Notes under the pieces: model-generated | Seen by the model: only the letters and a program-made list of their open reading frames with translations | What the model was told of the DNA's origin: nothing | The model's database searches: none | Program-made: the position numbers and the translations under genes | Source of the DNA: a virus | Strand: one strand, 5' to 3' | DNA: 41,602 nt | Virus record (IMG/VR): IMGVR_UViG_3300020159_003031 | Span: 1 to 41,602 of that record | Part shown: one piece after another, positions 27,561-35,013 of the stretch | How positions within the stretch are numbered: position 1 is the stretch's first letter | Layout: each line of letters begins with the position of its first letter

Positions 27561-28409
27561 ATGGCGCAACCATCTACTAGACAAGAATTAATAGATTATT
27601 GCAAAAGAAAACTGGGGGCGCCAGTTTTGGAAATTAACGTCGCGGATGAACAAATTGAAGATTTGGTTGATGATGCAGTTCAGTTTTTTCAAGAAAGACA
27701 TTTTGATGGCGTTTATCCCACATTTTATAAGTATAAGGTAACTGCAGATGATATTGCTCGCGGAAGAGCAAGAGGATTGAGTCAAAATAATGTTGGCATA
27801 GTAACTACATCAGTAACTACAAATATAGTAGGGACTGCAACAACTTTTTCATATTTTGAAAATAGCAATTACCTGCAAGTTCCACCAAACGTAATTGGAG
27901 TGAATAAAATTTTTACGTTTGATGGTGCCAATACAATTACTCACAATATGTTTAGTGTTAAGTATCAATTATTTTTAAATGATATTTACTATTGGGGTAC
28001 TACTGAACTGTTGAGTTATGCAATGGTTAAGACATACTTAGAAGACTTGGATTTTCTCTTAAATACTCAAAAACAAATTAGATTTAATAAGAGGCAAGAT
28101 AGATTATATCTTGATATTGATTGGGGATCAGTTACTGAAACTCAATATTTTATTATTGATTGCTATTCAACTTTAGATCCAAATGATTATTCAAGAGTTT
28201 GGAATGATTCATTCATAAAACCATATTTAACTTCGCTCATTAAAAAGCAATGGGGACAGAATATGATGAAATTTACTGGTGTCAAACTTCCAGGTGGAGT
28301 TGAGTTGAATGGTAGGCAAATGTATGATGATGCTCAAAGAGAAATAGACATTTTAATGGAGAAAATGTCTAATACTTATGAACTTCCTCCTTTCGACATG
28401 ATTGGTTGA
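27561..28409 (+). CDS. gp13: Neck protein gp13 (head completion)
   Basis: This is a homologue of T4 gp13, which with gp14 seals the portal after packaging and makes the site where the tail attaches. The product has 282 aa; T4 gp13 has 309. The N-terminal helical part RQELIDYCKRKLGAPVLEIN and the following DEQIEDLVDDAVQFFQERHF with DGVYPTFYKY (about residues 7-60) are the typical gp13 opening. The conserved C-terminal segment includes FIKPYLTSLIKKQWGQNMMK and FTGVKLPGGVELNGRQMYDD (about 213-256), then a helix that ends in PPFDMIG. gp14 follows after three bases. A CATAAATA element precedes the gene. No abnormality is seen. Confidence 0.9.
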   Translation: MAQPSTRQELIDYCKRKLGAPVLEINVADEQIEDLVDDAVQFFQERHFDGVYPTFYKYKVTADDIARGRARGLSQNNVGIVTTSVTTNIVGTATTFSYFENSNYLQVPPNVIGVNKIFTFDGANTITHNMFSVKYQLFLNDIYYWGTTELLSYAMVKTYLEDLDFLLNTQKQIRFNKRQDRLYLDIDWGSVTETQYFIIDCYSTLDPNDYSRVWNDSFIKPYLTSLIKKQWGQNMMKFTGVKLPGGVELNGRQMYDDAQREIDILMEKMSNTYELPPFDMIG

Positions 28410-28412
28410 TCT

Positions 28413-29822
28413 ATGTTAAATCCATTTTTCTTACAAGGATCAAAATCAGAACAAGGTCTCATTCAGGACTTGATTAATGAGCAACTGAGGATGTATGGTG
28501 TTGAAGTTTATTACCTACCAAGAAAGTATATTACGGAAAAAACTGTAATAAGAGAATTAATAGAATCAGAGTTTACGAATGCATATCCAATAGAAGCATA
28601 TGTTGACAATTTTGATGGGTATGGAGATAATCCAACAATATTATCAAAGTTTGGAATTCAAGCACTCAATGAAATAACACTTATAATTTCAAGAGAAAGA
28701 TTTAAAAATTATATTTCCCCACTAACTACCAATCAACCAAATATTAAATTATCCTCAAGGCCAAAAGAAGGTGATTTAGTTTATTTTCCTCTAGGCGATC
28801 GTTTATTTGAAATAAAATACGTAGAGCACGAAAAACCATTTTATCAACTTCAGGGACTTTATACCTATGAATTAAGATGCGAACTCTTTAGATATGAGGA
28901 TGAAATTATTGATACAAGCATCGAAGAAATTGATGATACAATTTCTGGATCTGGAGATTCAAATTCGGTTCCTGTTGGAAATACACAAAAACTCACAATG
29001 GTTGGGGTTGGAGTAACGGCAACTGCACTTACAGGAATAGTAAATGGTGGTATTAGGTTTATAACTGTAACTAATCGCGGTGGTGGTTATAAAAACGTTC
29101 CAACAGTTGGAGTTTCTTCTGCACCATCTGGAGGCAATACTGCATCTGCTATTGCCAAAATGATAGGTGGAATTGTGGTATGTAATGATAACACTAACCC
29201 CTCCGCACAATCAGTACAAAGTATAGAGATAGTCAATCCTGGATATGGGTACACCGTATCTCCTGGAGTTAGAATTATTGGTGGAGAAGGAAGCGGAGCA
29301 TCTGCAACTGCAACAATTGGAAATGGGATTGTTGGTATCATAACGGTCACCAATTCCGGTTCCGGATACGTAACACCACCGACAATTACATTTACGGGAA
29401 TTTCTTCAGTCTCAGCAGCAGCTACTGCTATAGTTTCTGCGGCGGGAACAATAACACAAATTAGGATCACAAACGCTGGACTTGGATATACTATTACACC
29501 AACTTTAACAATAGCACCTCCAAGTATTACTGGGGGAATAGGCACATTCATATTCAATGAGATAGTCACTGGATCTCAAAGTGGGGTTACTGCGAGAGTT
29601 AGATCTTGGAATTCTGTAACTAATATCTTAGAAGTTTCAAATGTTACTGGACAATTTACTGCAGGAGAAAACATTGTTGGAACTGCGTCAAGTGCATCTT
29701 ATAAACTAAAACTTAGCGATATGTTTGTATTAAAGGATGGATTTACTAATAATGAAGAAATTGAAGATGAAGCAGATGATATTATTGATTTTAACGAATC
29801 TAACCCCTTTGGAATGCCATAA
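28413..29822 (+). CDS. gp14: Neck protein gp14 with inserted GxGY repeats
   Basis: The start MLNPFFLQGSKSEQGLIQDL and INEQLRMYGVEVYYLPRKYI (about residues 1-40) and the segment QALNEITLIISRERF (about 85-100) identify the gp14 neck protein, which completes the head-tail junction with gp13. T4 gp14 has 256 aa; this one has 469. The difference is explained by residues about 195-395, inserted after the YELRCELFRYEDEIIDTSIE core. These hold four GxGY beta repeats with tyrosines at 226, 280, 319 and 359, of the same family as in the gp7-type protein. The original fold resumes near the C-terminus (YKLKLSDMFVLKDGFTNNEE, then an acidic tail ending GMP). No Shine-Dalgarno is obvious; the gene begins three bases after gp13 and is probably coupled to it. 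The repeats may decorate the neck; that is inference. Confidence 0.87.
   Translation: MLNPFFLQGSKSEQGLIQDLINEQLRMYGVEVYYLPRKYITEKTVIRELIESEFTNAYPIEAYVDNFDGYGDNPTILSKFGIQALNEITLIISRERFKNYISPLTTNQPNIKLSSRPKEGDLVYFPLGDRLFEIKYVEHEKPFYQLQGLYTYELRCELFRYEDEIIDTSIEEIDDTISGSGDSNSVPVGNTQKLTMVGVGVTATALTGIVNGGIRFITVTNRGGGYKNVPTVGVSSAPSGGNTASAIAKMIGGIVVCNDNTNPSAQSVQSIEIVNPGYGYTVSPGVRIIGGEGSGASATATIGNGIVGIITVTNSGSGYVTPPTITFTGISSVSAAATAIVSAAGTITQIRITNAGLGYTITPTLTIAPPSITGGIGTFIFNEIVTGSQSGVTARVRSWNSVTNILEVSNVTGQFTAGENIVGTASSASYKLKLSDMFVLKDGFTNNEEIEDEADDIIDFNESNPFGMP
29050..29520 (+). repeat. GxGY beta-repeat array inside gp14
   Basis: Four protein repeats of the form T-N-x-G-x-GY-x(3)-P-x-V/I, with spacing of 54, 39 and 40 residues. 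Two pairs in the gp7-type protein show the same 54- and 40-residue spacing. Copies are diverged at DNA level. Confidence 0.8.
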
Positions 29823-29825
29823 ATA
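29818..29825 (+). promoter_or_regulatory. Candidate late promoter (CATAAATA) for gp15
   Basis: CATAAATA overlaps the gp14 stop codon and lies 42 bases before the gp15 ATG. A hairpin sequence falls between the two. Confidence 0.5.
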
Positions 29826-29828
29826 AAA

Positions 29829-29850
29829 GTTATTATGTTTAAATAATAAC
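29829..29850 (+). other. Inverted repeat in the gp15 leader
   Basis: GTTATTAT (29829-29836), loop GTTTAA, ATAATAAC (29843-29850) form a perfect 8-bp stem. It lies directly after the promoter element and before the ribosome site AAAGG (29853-29857), so it would sit at the 5' end of the gp15 mRNA. It could stabilise the 5' end or mark an operator; it has no T-run for termination. Confidence 0.45.
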
Positions 29851-29867
29851 ATAAAGGTTTATAAGAT

Positions 29868-30869
29868 ATGTTTGAGTATTTTTATCACGAAATTCTAAGA
29901 AGAACTGTTATTTCTTTCGGTTCTTTATTTAATGAAATAAGTATTAAGCACACTAACAGCAGTGGTGCAGTTACTAACGTCATTAAAGTTCCACTTGCAT
30001 ATGGTCCAACACAAAAGTTTCTTGCAAGATTAGAGCAATCACCCGACTTAAATAAACCAGTTCAAATGACATTACCAAGAATGTCATTTGAGTTTACTGG
30101 GTTAAATTATGATCCATCAAGAAAATCAACAACTACTCAAACATTCACTGCAAAGTCAACAGAAGACGGAACGGAAACCAAAAAAACATATCTTCCGGTC
30201 CCATATAATATGCAATTCGAACTTAGCATTATGTCTAAGTTAAATGATGATGCTTTGCAAATCATCGAACAAATTTTACCTTACTTTCAACCAGCATATA
30301 CAATGAGTATTGAATTGGTTGACATTATTAATGAAAAGAGAGATATACCGATAATTCTCGAAAACATTACTATGCAAGATGATTATGAAGGTAACTTCAC
30401 AACGAGAAGAGTATTAATTTATACATTAAGATTCACCGCGAAAACATATCTTTTCGGCCCAGTTTCTTCTGCAACGAAAGATATTATCAAAAAGACTACT
30501 GTTGGATATATTGCTGGAGATACTACAAATACTCCATCCAGAGAAATTGTATATTCAGCAGAACCAAGAGCTATCAAAAACTATACAGGTACTATAGTTA
30601 CAAATCTAACTAAAGATATTAATACTGAAGATATACTCATCACAGTAAATAATGCAAGTTCTATTTCTACTAATACATACTTAGATCTTGAAGGTGAGGA
30701 GGTATACGTAAGGTCTAAGGCAGGTAATGTTCTCACCGTAGATAGGGGACGAGATGATACGGCGATAACTTCGCACTTGGCAGGATCTCCAGTCAAATCT
30801 ATTACAACTACGGATAATACATTAATTGAAGATGGCGATGATTTTGGATTCAGTGGCAGTAACTTATGA
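29868..30869 (+). CDS. gp15: Tail terminator / sheath stabiliser gp15
   Basis: This is a homologue of T4 gp15, the hexameric ring that ends the tail tube and sheath and joins the tail to the neck. The start MFEYFYHEILRRTVISFGSL is close to T4 MFGYFYNSSFRRYATLMGDL. The motif QIIEQILPYFQPAYTMSIEL (about residues 128-147) matches T4 QIVEQILPYFQPHF, and RDIPIILENITMQDDYEGNF follows as in the family. The product has 333 aa against 272 in T4. The extra C-terminal part (about 230-333) contains LDLEGEEVYVRSKAGNVLTV followed by DRGRDDTAITSHLAGSPV. This is a small beta module that also occurs in the gp7-type protein. The stop overlaps the gp16 ATG (ATGA), so the two are coupled. Confidence 0.92.
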   Translation: MFEYFYHEILRRTVISFGSLFNEISIKHTNSSGAVTNVIKVPLAYGPTQKFLARLEQSPDLNKPVQMTLPRMSFEFTGLNYDPSRKSTTTQTFTAKSTEDGTETKKTYLPVPYNMQFELSIMSKLNDDALQIIEQILPYFQPAYTMSIELVDIINEKRDIPIILENITMQDDYEGNFTTRRVLIYTLRFTAKTYLFGPVSSATKDIIKKTTVGYIAGDTTNTPSREIVYSAEPRAIKNYTGTIVTNLTKDINTEDILITVNNASSISTNTYLDLEGEEVYVRSKAGNVLTVDRGRDDTAITSHLAGSPVKSITTTDNTLIEDGDDFGFSGSNL

Positions 30870-31297
30870 AAATGACAAAGAAATTTGATAGTTTAAACGA
30901 TGCTTTCAATGTTGATGGAGAAATAGTTCCTATTGAGAGCAAGAGCGAAATTCAAAAAATAGAGGCAGTTGCTTCTGCAGTTGATGATATTAAAAAGGAT
31001 TATGATTATACAAGAGGAAATTTATATTCTCTTATAGAAAAAGGACAAGAAGCAATTAATGGTATTCTTGAACTTGCTCAAGAAAGTGAGATGCCTCGTG
31101 CATATGAAGTTGCTGGACAGTTGATTAAAAATGTGGCAGATGCTACAGATAAATTAATGGATCTCCAAAAGAAACTTAAAGATATTGAAGAAGAAAAGCA
31201 AAGAGGACCAACAACAGTTAATAATGCACTTTTTGTTGGGTCAACTGCAGATTTGGCAAAATTTTTAAAGCAACAAAATCAAGATAGTTTGGAATAA
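30866..31297 (+). CDS. gp16: Terminase small subunit gp16
   Basis: The 143-aa product is predicted to be mostly alpha-helical, as expected for T4 gp16 (164 aa). gp16 forms a ring, recognises DNA and regulates the gp17 packaging motor. The central region LIEKGQEAINGILELAQESE, MPRAYEVAGQLIKNVADATD and KLMDLQKKLKDIEEEKQRGP (about residues 51-112) is the conserved coiled-coil oligomerisation core of the family. The C-terminus NNALFVGSTADLAKFLK (about 117-133) is also typical. The start overlaps the gp15 stop (ATGA). A second ATG two codons later (30872) is an equally possible start. gp17 normally follows directly, but here a 570-residue gene is inserted between them. Confidence 0.9.
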   Translation: MKMTKKFDSLNDAFNVDGEIVPIESKSEIQKIEAVASAVDDIKKDYDYTRGNLYSLIEKGQEAINGILELAQESEMPRAYEVAGQLIKNVADATDKLMDLQKKLKDIEEEKQRGPTTVNNALFVGSTADLAKFLKQQNQDSLE

Positions 31298-31303
31298 TAA
31301 ATA
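31296..31303 (+). promoter_or_regulatory. Candidate late promoter (AATAAATA) before the mosaic gene
   Basis: AATAAATA overlaps the gp16 stop codon and lies 22 bases before the ATG of the mosaic gene. A Shine-Dalgarno-like AAAAGG follows it. The inserted gene therefore has its own late promoter. Confidence 0.5.
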
Positions 31304-31325
31304 TAAAAAGGTATTCTGCAATTAA

Positions 31326-33038
31326 ATGTCAAAATTGAAGTCTCATAAAACAGTTGAGCAGATTGCAAAGAAGCATCGTCTTGATGTTTCTTTCATACAG
31401 AAGCAACTTGATATGGGAGAACCTATTGAGCATGAGCATACAAAAGATCATGAACTTGCAATGGATATCGCCCTCCAGCATTTGGATGAAATTCCAGATT
31501 ATTATACTCGTTTGAAGAAGATGGAAGCGGATGCTAAAAAGCATCATAAAAAGTTTAAAGATGTGAAAGAAGAATCTAAATCTGGAGATGAAGGTTTACG
31601 CGATTGGTTTGGTAAATCAAAATCATCCGATGGTAAAGATGGATGGGTTCAACTTGGCGGAAAATGGGCAGGCAAACCATGCGCTCGCCAACCGGGACAA
31701 ACTTCTACTCCAAAATGCGGAAGTTCCAAAATGAAGAGAGAACTAAGTTCTAAAGAGGAAGAAGCAGCAAGACGTAGAAAAAATATTCAAGATCCAAATC
31801 AACCACAAAAAACTAGTGGAGCAAAACCAACCAACGTTAGAACTGAAGAGATGGACTTACAAGAAGTAAAAGACAAACCAAGCAAAGGTAGTGGTAAAAA
31901 AGACGCTTGTTACCAAAAAGTAAAGTCTAGATATGACGTATGGCCAAGTGCATATGCTTCTGGAGCACTAGTAAAGTGTCGTAAAGTTGGTGCTGCAAAT
32001 TGGGGAACAAAAACGGAGGCAACAATGCAAGAAGAAGAAAGATACTGTCCACTTTGTGACAAAAGAGAGTCAAGATCTCAGTGCTCCTATGGCGGGAAGG
32101 CATGGGATAAAGTTTCAATTAAAGATCACGAATATTCGATGGCAAGATCGGAATTGAAAACTATCACAAATGCAGTAAAAAGACTTCAGGCAAAAGTTGG
32201 TAGAGGTGAAGGAGATCTCGAAGCGTGGGTTCAATCCAAGATTACTAAAGCAGCGGATTATATTGACACTGCGGCAGATTATGTTGATAGTGGGGAAATG
32301 GAAGAAGCATGTTGGTCTGGATATAAGCAAGTTGGGATGAAAAAGAAAGGTAAAAAAATGGTTCCAAATTGTGTCCCAACATCGGAAGAAACAATTGAAG
32401 ATTTGAATGGAAATACTTTTGCTGAGGTTATTGACCTGATACAACCAGAACCAATTAAAGGATTCAAATCTCAAGTTAAAGAAGCAACAAGACTTCAAGC
32501 ACAGACGGGAAATGTGATTGCAGTAACTCTTTCTTGGAGAGCAAAGTATTACTCACTTAAGATGTTTTTCCCACAAACAAAACTTCCAACTCGTAAGGAA
32601 ATTAATGATGAGCTGCAAAAAGTTTATCCGGGATGCAACGTTCTTTATCATTCAGTATCAGAAATTCAACCAGGGCAACCGTTAATTCAACTATTTGGTC
32701 CACAGGGTGGAAGTTCTGCAAAACCAGGTCCAAGCAAAAATTATGTAAAAACTATGGGGGAAGAAGTTGAAATTGAGGAAGACTGGCAGAAAGTTAATCG
32801 TCAAGATAAAACAGCAGGATTAAGTTCTGCTGCAGTCAAGGCATATCGCAGAGAAAATCCAGGTTCAAAACTTCAAACTGCAGTTACTGAAAAAAATCCA
32901 GAAGGTAAAAGAGCAGACAGACGTAAATCATTTTGTCGCCGTATGTCTGGAATGAAGAAAAGATTAACTTCAGCAGAAACTGCAAGAGATCCAGATAGCA
33001 ACATTAACAAAGCACTCCGTCGTTGGAATTGTAACTAA
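31326..33038 (+). CDS. Mosaic cysteine/lysine-rich protein between gp16 and gp17
   Basis: The 570-aa product is a string of short modules. (1) Residues 1-75, helical, KTVEQIAKKHRLDVSFIQKQ then HDHELAMDIALQHLDE-type text, like DUF5661. (2) 90-140, GLRDWFGKSKSSDGKDGWVQ with LGGKWAGKPCARQPGQ...PKCGS. (3) 193-228, DACYQKVKSRYDVWPSAYAS with GALVKCRK. (4) 241-253, CPLC...C, a partial zinc-binding pattern. (5) 329-350, CWSGYKQVGMKKKGKKMVPN-CVP. (6) about 376-475, an alpha/beta segment with LSWRAKYYSLKMFFPQTKLP. (7) 498-569, GLSSAAVKAYRRENPGSKLQ ... RRKSFCRRMSGMKKRLTSAE ... LRRWNC, like DUF6321. I recall modules 2, 3 and 7 from marine phages and large algal viruses, without known function. The charge is strongly basic in places, which suggests contact with nucleic acid. 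Its place in the packaging operon suggests a head or packaging role. Domain names are from memory and need a profile search. Confidence 0.7.
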   Translation: MSKLKSHKTVEQIAKKHRLDVSFIQKQLDMGEPIEHEHTKDHELAMDIALQHLDEIPDYYTRLKKMEADAKKHHKKFKDVKEESKSGDEGLRDWFGKSKSSDGKDGWVQLGGKWAGKPCARQPGQTSTPKCGSSKMKRELSSKEEEAARRRKNIQDPNQPQKTSGAKPTNVRTEEMDLQEVKDKPSKGSGKKDACYQKVKSRYDVWPSAYASGALVKCRKVGAANWGTKTEATMQEEERYCPLCDKRESRSQCSYGGKAWDKVSIKDHEYSMARSELKTITNAVKRLQAKVGRGEGDLEAWVQSKITKAADYIDTAADYVDSGEMEEACWSGYKQVGMKKKGKKMVPNCVPTSEETIEDLNGNTFAEVIDLIQPEPIKGFKSQVKEATRLQAQTGNVIAVTLSWRAKYYSLKMFFPQTKLPTRKEINDELQKVYPGCNVLYHSVSEIQPGQPLIQLFGPQGGSSAKPGPSKNYVKTMGEEVEIEEDWQKVNRQDKTAGLSSAAVKAYRRENPGSKLQTAVTEKNPEGKRADRRKSFCRRMSGMKKRLTSAETARDPDSNINKALRRWNCN

Positions 33039-33053
33039 TAGTAGGTTTTTATT

Positions 33054-34700
33054 ATGTCAAATGATGTTTATCTTGGTAATCCTCTTCTAAAAAAAGCAAA
33101 TACACCTATTGAATTTACTCAAGAACAAATTCTTGAGTTTGTTAAATGCAAAGATGATCCAGTTTATTTTGCAAATAATTATGTAAAGATCGTAACGCTG
33201 GATCATGGTCTACAAACTTTTAAACCATATCATTTCCAAGAGAAGTTAATTAACAACTTCCACAATAATAGATTTAATATCTGTAAGATGCCACGGCAGA
33301 CTGGTAAGTCTACTACTGTGGTATCTTTTTTGCTTCATTATGCGGTTTTTAACGATAATGTAAATATTGGTATCCTTGCAAACAAAGCAGCAACCGCAAG
33401 AGAACTTCTAGACAGATTGCAAACCGCATATGAAAACTTACCAAAGTGGATGCAACAAGGAATCATATCTTGGAACAAAGGTTCTTTGGAATTGGAGAAT
33501 GGAAGTAAAATCTTGGCTGCTTCTACTTCTGCTTCTGCGGTTCGTGGTATGTCATTCAATATTCTATTTTTGGACGAATTTGCATTCGTTCCAAATCATA
33601 TTGCCGATTCATTCTTTGCGTCAGTTTATCCAACAATTACTTCAGGTAAACAAACCAAAGTTATAATCGTTTCTACGCCACATGGTATGAATCATTTCTA
33701 CCGAATGTGGCACGACGCAGAGAAAGGTAAAAATGAGTATGTCTTTACGGATGTCCATTGGAGTGAAGTTCCCGGAAGAGATGAGGAATGGAAAAAACAA
33801 ACTATTGCAAACACTTCTGATCAACAATTTAAAGTTGAGTTTGAATGTGAATTTTTAGGATCTGTTGATACCCTAATTGCACCATCCAAACTTAGAACGC
33901 TTGTCTACGATGCCCCCAAGACCCGTAGCGCGGGTCTAGATGTTTATGCGGATCCTGGAGAGAATCGCGATTATCTCATCACTGTAGACGTTGCTAGAGG
34001 CGTAGGAAACGATTACTCAGCATTCGCAGTTGTAGATATAACAGAATTTCCACATAAGGTTGTTGCGAAGTATAGAAATAATGAAATTAAACCAATGCTT
34101 TTTCCAAGCATTATTCACGAAACTGCAACAGCTTATAATAGTGCATATATTTTGTGCGAAGTAAATGATGTGGGAGATCAAGTAGCAAGTATCATACAAT
34201 ACGATTTAGAATACAGTAATCTTTTAATGTGTTCTATGAGGGGTAGGGCAGGACAAATTGTTGGTCAAGGATTTTCGGGAAAGAAAACTCAACTTGGAGT
34301 TAAGATGTCCAAAACTGTCAAAAAAGTTGGATGTCTAAATCTAAAGACAATGATTGAAGAAAGTAAATTGCTTTTGAATGATTATGAGATTATCAGCGAA
34401 CTTACGACTTTTATCCAAAAACATAACTCATTTGAAGCGGAAGAAGGATGTAATGATGACCTAGCAATGTGCCTCGTAATATACGCATGGTTGGTTGCTC
34501 AAGATTATTTTAAAGAACTTACTGACCAAGATGTTAGAAAAAGATTATATGAAGAGCAAAAAAATCAAATTGAGCAGGATATGGCACCCTTTGGGTTTGT
34601 TTCGGATGGTTTAGACAATAGTAGTTTTGTAGATGTTGATGGAGATAGATGGTATACAGATGAATATGGAGATCGTGCTTATATGTGGGAATATATGTAA
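33054..34700 (+). CDS. gp17: Terminase large subunit gp17
   Basis: This is the packaging ATPase and headful nuclease that docks on portal gp20. The product has 548 aa (T4 610). Walker A is MPRQTGKST at residues 79-87, and Walker B is ILFLDEF with D174 and catalytic E175. The C-terminal RNase H-like nuclease has the expected three acidic positions: D312 in ITVDVARGVGNDYSAF, E369 in CEVNDVGDQ and D468/D469 in CNDDLAMCLVIYAWL, matching T4 D401, E458 and D542. ATPase and nuclease domains are therefore both intact. The gene starts 15 bases after the mosaic gene, with only a weak ribosome site (TAGG) and no late-promoter motif of its own in the gap. The stop abuts the ATG of the zinc-ribbon gene. 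Confidence 0.96.
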   Translation: MSNDVYLGNPLLKKANTPIEFTQEQILEFVKCKDDPVYFANNYVKIVTLDHGLQTFKPYHFQEKLINNFHNNRFNICKMPRQTGKSTTVVSFLLHYAVFNDNVNIGILANKAATARELLDRLQTAYENLPKWMQQGIISWNKGSLELENGSKILAASTSASAVRGMSFNILFLDEFAFVPNHIADSFFASVYPTITSGKQTKVIIVSTPHGMNHFYRMWHDAEKGKNEYVFTDVHWSEVPGRDEEWKKQTIANTSDQQFKVEFECEFLGSVDTLIAPSKLRTLVYDAPKTRSAGLDVYADPGENRDYLITVDVARGVGNDYSAFAVVDITEFPHKVVAKYRNNEIKPMLFPSIIHETATAYNSAYILCEVNDVGDQVASIIQYDLEYSNLLMCSMRGRAGQIVGQGFSGKKTQLGVKMSKTVKKVGCLNLKTMIEESKLLLNDYEIISELTTFIQKHNSFEAEEGCNDDLAMCLVIYAWLVAQDYFKELTDQDVRKRLYEEQKNQIEQDMAPFGFVSDGLDNSSFVDVDGDRWYTDEYGDRAYMWEYM

Positions 34701-34931
34701 ATGGATTTAGATAAACAGATAAAACTTGGACATTTGTTATTGGCAGATAGAAGATGTAGAGTCTGTGGAGAGATGAAAAATTTGATAGATGGATTTTATA
34801 GAACAAGAAAAGATCGTGGACCAGTTGCATCTTCATATTCTTATGAATGCAAAGAATGTACAATAAAAAGAATAGTAGAAAGTAAGAAGACTCCATCTCT
34901 ACCCCAAAACTGGGAATATCCTGATTGGTAG
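34701..34931 (+). CDS. Small zinc-ribbon protein, 76 aa
   Basis: The ATG directly follows the gp17 stop with no gap. The product carries two CxxC pairs: CRVC at about residues 20-23 and CKEC at about 51-54. They are separated by GEMKNLIDGFYRTRKDRGPV and a YSYE strand, so a four-cysteine zinc ribbon is likely. The layout (C-x-x-C-G-x-x-K...FY...C-K-x-C...R) resembles the zinc-ribbon part of phage HNH/endonuclease VII-type proteins, but there is no HNH or other catalytic motif, so nuclease activity is not supported. The end, LPQNWEYPDW, is rich in aromatic residues. Close coupling to gp17 suggests a role in packaging or its control; that is inference. Confidence 0.75.
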   Translation: MDLDKQIKLGHLLLADRRCRVCGEMKNLIDGFYRTRKDRGPVASSYSYECKECTIKRIVESKKTPSLPQNWEYPDW

Positions 34932-34970
34932 ATATTCACGTCAAGTTTCCCCTGTGTAAAGTATCTTTTT

Positions 34971-34978
34971 AATAAATA
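34971..34978 (+). promoter_or_regulatory. Candidate late promoter (AATAAATA) for the tail sheath
   Basis: AATAAATA lies 35 bases before the gp18 ATG in an 82-base gap. A GGAG ribosome site (35004-35007) is 6 bases before the ATG. The rest of the gap (34932-34970) shows no other feature. Confidence 0.6.
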
Positions 34979-35013
34979 TTTTTTAGATAAACTGAGATTT
35001 CACGGAGAAAAAA

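Noticed and set aside
29087-29569. A 160-codon open frame on the - strand inside gp14
   Set aside because: It is the antisense of the GxGY repeat region; the sense codon bias of the repeats removes stops on the other strand. It has no ribosome site and no family resemblance.
34534-34896. A 120-codon open frame on the - strand across the gp17 end and the zinc-ribbon gene
   Set aside because: Both + strand genes are well supported by motifs and tight coupling. The antisense product is a low-complexity, Leu/Tyr/His-rich shadow.
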